DNA of 7,522 nt from Lentisphaerota bacterium (lineage in GTDB: Bacteria > Verrucomicrobiota > Lentisphaeria > Oligosphaerales > Oligosphaeraceae), in assembly GCA_012800625.1 (NCBI GenBank), contig JAAZIY010000045.1:1-7522 (forward strand), read 5' to 3'. The notes beneath the pieces were generated by a model that was not told the DNA's origin, ran no database searches, and was given only the letters and a program-made list of their open reading frames with translations. Positions 5,389 to 7,522 of this stretch are shown piece by piece; position 1 is the first letter of the stretch; the number at the start of each line of letters is the position of its first letter. The position numbers were made by a program, and so were the translations under genes.

Positions 5389-7176
5389 CTAGTATGGGGT
5401 ATACACCGCGTACTTTTTGGCCAGGGCGTTGATTTCTTGGTTAAGTCGCTGGGTTTGCTCCTGATTGACGCTATAGTTGCGCTGTGCCAGGAGATGCAAT
5501 ATTTTTTGCCCGGCCCATTCGCGCTGCAGTTCGGCGCCGCCTACCATGCAATCGCGGTACTTTTTGCGAAAGATCAGGCTGCGTCTTTTCAGCTCGGCAT
5601 CCTTGCCGCTCAGGGTCAGCACCAGCTCCTCCTCGATATTAGCGAAGCGTCCATACAGGCGCAAAGACTCTTTGCGATAAAGATGCGGCAGCGAGCGCGG
5701 GTAGATATCGCGGCTCACCGGCCCTTCGGCGCTGTAAGCCAGATCCATAATAATCAAGCTGCTGTGGTTGCTGATATAGTTCACCAGCCGGTCCTGCAAG
5801 TCCTCGAGCTGGTCCACATGGCATTGGCTGCCGCGGTTCAAGTAGCCGAGGAAATCAAGCAGCTGACGGTTAGCCTGGCGACCAGCACTAAATGGGAAAA
5901 TAGAGACATTGCCGGGATTCACGGCATTTATCTGGCGCAAAAAGACTGGCGGCTCATAGATATTGACAGTGGACTGTCCGTCGGTTAAGACGAAGATATT
6001 CAGGGGTCGATTGGCATTGCCGTTGCTGTCGCGCACGAAAGGCGCGATGCTGCCAAACACGTCGGTCATGCCGCCGCGCCACAGCGAGGCGATATACTTG
6101 TCGGCCTCCTCCAAGTTGGCCGGATTCACCGGTTGATAGTTCTGAAACAGTGATTTGCTCACTGTGGTGAAGGCCACCACGTTGAAGCGGTCCCTGGGGT
6201 TAAGCCTGGCCAGCGATTCGCGAGTGGCCGCCTTGAAACGGTTGAGCTTGGCCGGCGAGATGCTGGTCGAGTGGTCGATCAGAAAAAGCGTGTCCTTGGC
6301 GATGTCGGCGAGAGCTTCGCTGTTGGCATTGGGCAAGATGTCAACCTGGAAGCAACCGGCATTGCCCACGCGGTCTTTGACGATACGCACCTCGATATCG
6401 ACAAAGCCGTCAAAGGGCAGTTGCGCCATGTCCGACTCTATTCGTGTTGGCGTCAGCATTGGCGCCAAGTCCGGTTTTGTCGGCGTGGTTGGGGTTGGTT
6501 GCTTCGTTTTTCTTTCAGCCTGTTTAAGCTCCTCGACATCAATTTCTGGCAGGGCGAACTTGGGTCTTTGGCCGGGCTGCAGGCTAAGAGCGAAAGAAGC
6601 CCCTTCGGGCATCTGCAGCGGCCCGTGCTGCGCCAGGCTGGGCAGCAGCGGCAGCTCGCTGCCCTCGCGCTCCAGCTTGGGAGTGATGATGCGGCTGGGC
6701 AAGGTCTGCCGCGGCAGAGCCAGCTTGGCGTAATCGATTTCGATGATCTCAGGACGCGGCGCGCTCAAAGCTCGCGGCAGCTCGGCGCCGCCAGGCTTTA
6801 GCGGGCTTGGCTCAGGCTCACGGCTTTGAAGCTTAAAGCTGGGCTTGGGAATATCCAATAAATCGTCTTTAAGGAAGATATCCTCGATTTTACGCTGATT
6901 GGCCAACTGCCGGCTCTCTTTTTGCAGACTGCCGCGCAGTTCCTCCTTGTCCACAGCAAGCATATCGGGGCTTTTCTCCTCAGGCTGTGTTTCTGTTTGA
7001 GTCTTAGGCAGCTCGGGCAATATGGTTATAGGAAAATCCGTGGCGATCGCGTTTTGCCGCTCTTTGTTCTGCAAAGCACTGACGTCAACCAGCATGTCGG
7101 CAGACAAATACAGCAGCAACAAATGCAGCAGTAATGACAGCGACATGGAGAATACGATGTACCTGGATAACTTCAT
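5389..7176 (-). CDS. Membrane-anchored von Willebrand factor A (VWA) domain protein with TonB-like N-terminus
   Basis: The 595-residue protein starts with a short basic tail and one hydrophobic helix (7-25, IVFSMSLSLLLHLLLLYL), a probable uncleaved inner-membrane anchor. Ser14-x-x-x-His18 inside it mimics the SxxxH motif of the TonB membrane helix. A long proline-rich, charged segment follows (about 50-250), suited to spanning the periplasm. The VWA domain covers about 292-475 and its metal-ion-dependent adhesion site is intact: DHSTS (Asp301, Ser303, Ser305), Thr371 in GGMTD, and Asp399 in LTDGQS. The C-terminal part (485-595) has an LYGRF strand and a final EWAGQKI...KKYAVYTPY segment like the tail of inter-alpha-trypsin-inhibitor-type VWA proteins. 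I see no VIT domain before the VWA. The ATG at 7176 has a weak AGG-type ribosome-binding site. The cellular role is unknown; binding of a protein or surface partner is inferred from the domain. Confidence 0.85.
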   Translation of the reverse strand: MKLSRYIVFSMSLSLLLHLLLLYLSADMLVDVSALQNKERQNAIATDFPITILPELPKTQTETQPEEKSPDMLAVDKEELRGSLQKESRQLANQRKIEDIFLKDDLLDIPKPSFKLQSREPEPSPLKPGGAELPRALSAPRPEIIEIDYAKLALPRQTLPSRIITPKLEREGSELPLLPSLAQHGPLQMPEGASFALSLQPGQRPKFALPEIDVEELKQAERKTKQPTPTTPTKPDLAPMLTPTRIESDMAQLPFDGFVDIEVRIVKDRVGNAGCFQVDILPNANSEALADIAKDTLFLIDHSTSISPAKLNRFKAATRESLARLNPRDRFNVVAFTTVSKSLFQNYQPVNPANLEEADKYIASLWRGGMTDVFGSIAPFVRDSNGNANRPLNIFVLTDGQSTVNIYEPPVFLRQINAVNPGNVSIFPFSAGRQANRQLLDFLGYLNRGSQCHVDQLEDLQDRLVNYISNHSSLIIMDLAYSAEGPVSRDIYPRSLPHLYRKESLRLYGRFANIEEELVLTLSGKDAELKRRSLIFRKKYRDCMVGGAELQREWAGQKILHLLAQRNYSVNQEQTQRLNQEINALAKKYAVYTPY

Positions 7177-7211
7177 CAGTTTGCCTGCGCAATAGTCTAT
7201 AAGCTGAACAC

Positions 7212-7224
7212 ATACATAATGTAT
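7212..7224. promoter_or_regulatory. Small palindrome upstream of the VWA gene
   Basis: ATACAT, one A, then ATGTAT form a perfect 6-bp inverted repeat about 40 bp upstream of the VWA start codon. A poor -35/-10 pair (CTGGCA, 18 bp, TACATT on the minus strand) overlaps it. It could be an operator or chance in an AT-rich leader. Confidence 0.25.
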
Positions 7225-7293
7225 CTGCTAAAGAGCGCCTTTGCCAGCCAAAACATAAGTTCCCAGCTAAATAGACCGCGCCCAAAAAGACCA

Positions 7294-7362
7294 TGAACCA
7301 CAAAGGCACACGAAGAAGGAGGACACTAAGGGGCACGAAGAGACACTAAGACACACTAAGGG
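7294..7362 (+). repeat. GACACTAAG/CACGAAG tandem repeat array upstream of the VWA gene
   Basis: It starts TGAACCACAAAGG, has a GAAGGAGG spacer, then four ten-base units each ending in AAG (7321-7360): ggacactaag, gggcacgaag, agacactaag, acacactaag. The composite layout (TGAACCAC head, purine spacer, ten-base tail) is the same as at 4618-4679 but on the opposite strand. I recall similar CACGAAGG-type repeats from many environmental bacterial genomes; no function is known to me. Confidence 0.85.
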
Positions 7363-7522
7363 CTTATGCGGCGCCCGTTTTGGTTTGTTGGGAAAAGGGA
7401 GCCGGTCAAAGCAGAAAAACTTGATGAAATCGAATAAAAACGCAAATTTCCTGCTAAAATTTTGGTCGCGTCTCGCAGTTGGGACCTGAAAATGATGCTT
7501 GTCTTATGAAATTTGCACCACA

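Larger units (their letters stand above)
7177..7522. other. Upstream region without a convincing gene
   Basis: These 346 bp contain the repeat array at 7294-7362 and the small palindrome at 7212-7224. A minus-strand frame without stops runs in from the right edge to about 7360 (some 50 codons) but shows no recognisable motif. It ends in the repeat, so it could be a gene's 3' end or chance. An ATG at 7509 on the plus strand runs off the window after a few codons with no ribosome-binding site. Confidence 0.4.

Noticed and set aside
5437..5988. 183-codon plus-strand reading frame
   Set aside because: It is antisense to the well-supported VWA gene, and its composition is what the reverse of that coding sequence would give.
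6155..6801. Two long overlapping plus-strand frames (192 and 176 codons)
   Set aside because: Both are antisense to the proline-rich and VWA parts of the 595-residue protein, with low-complexity content and no motifs.
7360..7522. Stop-free minus-strand frame entering from the right edge
   Set aside because: It has about 50 codons, no recognisable motif, and ends in the repeat array; it may be chance, so it is not called as a gene.

Overview
The window reads like a Gram-negative bacterial chromosome of moderate GC content. Every gene I can support lies on the minus strand. The phylum is not certain. The short tandem repeats built on GACACGAAG/GACACTAAG and the TonB-like anchored VWA protein would suit a PVC-group bacterium such as Lentisphaerota. 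ThrH and the TrpE-like N-terminus are equally at home in gammaproteobacteria. This placement is inference only.

In transcription order (right to left): (1) 7177-7522 holds no convincing gene but carries a 69-bp array of ~10-bp repeats. (2) 5389-7176 is a 595-aa membrane-anchored protein with a proline-rich linker and a von Willebrand factor A domain with an intact MIDAS. (3) 4686-5297 is thrH, a HAD-family phosphoserine phosphatase/homoserine phosphotransferase, with its own plausible promoter. (4) A second repeat array at 4618-4679 lies in the opposite orientation. (5) Next is a compact two-gene operon, 4538 down to 2842: a winged-helix regulator-like protein overlapping by 7 bp an AbiEii-like nucleotidyltransferase. 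It looks like a type IV (AbiE-like) toxin-antitoxin or phage-defence module. A sigma70-type promoter with a 17-bp spacer sits inside a 42-bp inverted repeat that should be its operator. (6) A 285-bp gap contains a third repeat array. (7) nudC encodes the NADH/NAD-RNA pyrophosphatase. (8) murJ, the lipid II flippase, is separated from nudC by a minimal copy of the same repeat. (9) At the left edge are the first 11 codons of a gene whose start resembles TrpE.

The housekeeping genes (murJ, nudC, thrH) are ordinary in content. The accessory part is the two-gene module, which lies between two oppositely oriented repeat arrays and has an elaborate palindromic promoter. The regulator's domain order (winged helix in the middle, long flanking domains) differs from textbook AbiEi. 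That module and the repeat family are the best candidates for something not well described. Other oddities are the TonB-like SxxxH membrane anchor on the VWA protein and the loss in MurJ of two residues that match functionally important positions of E. coli MurJ.
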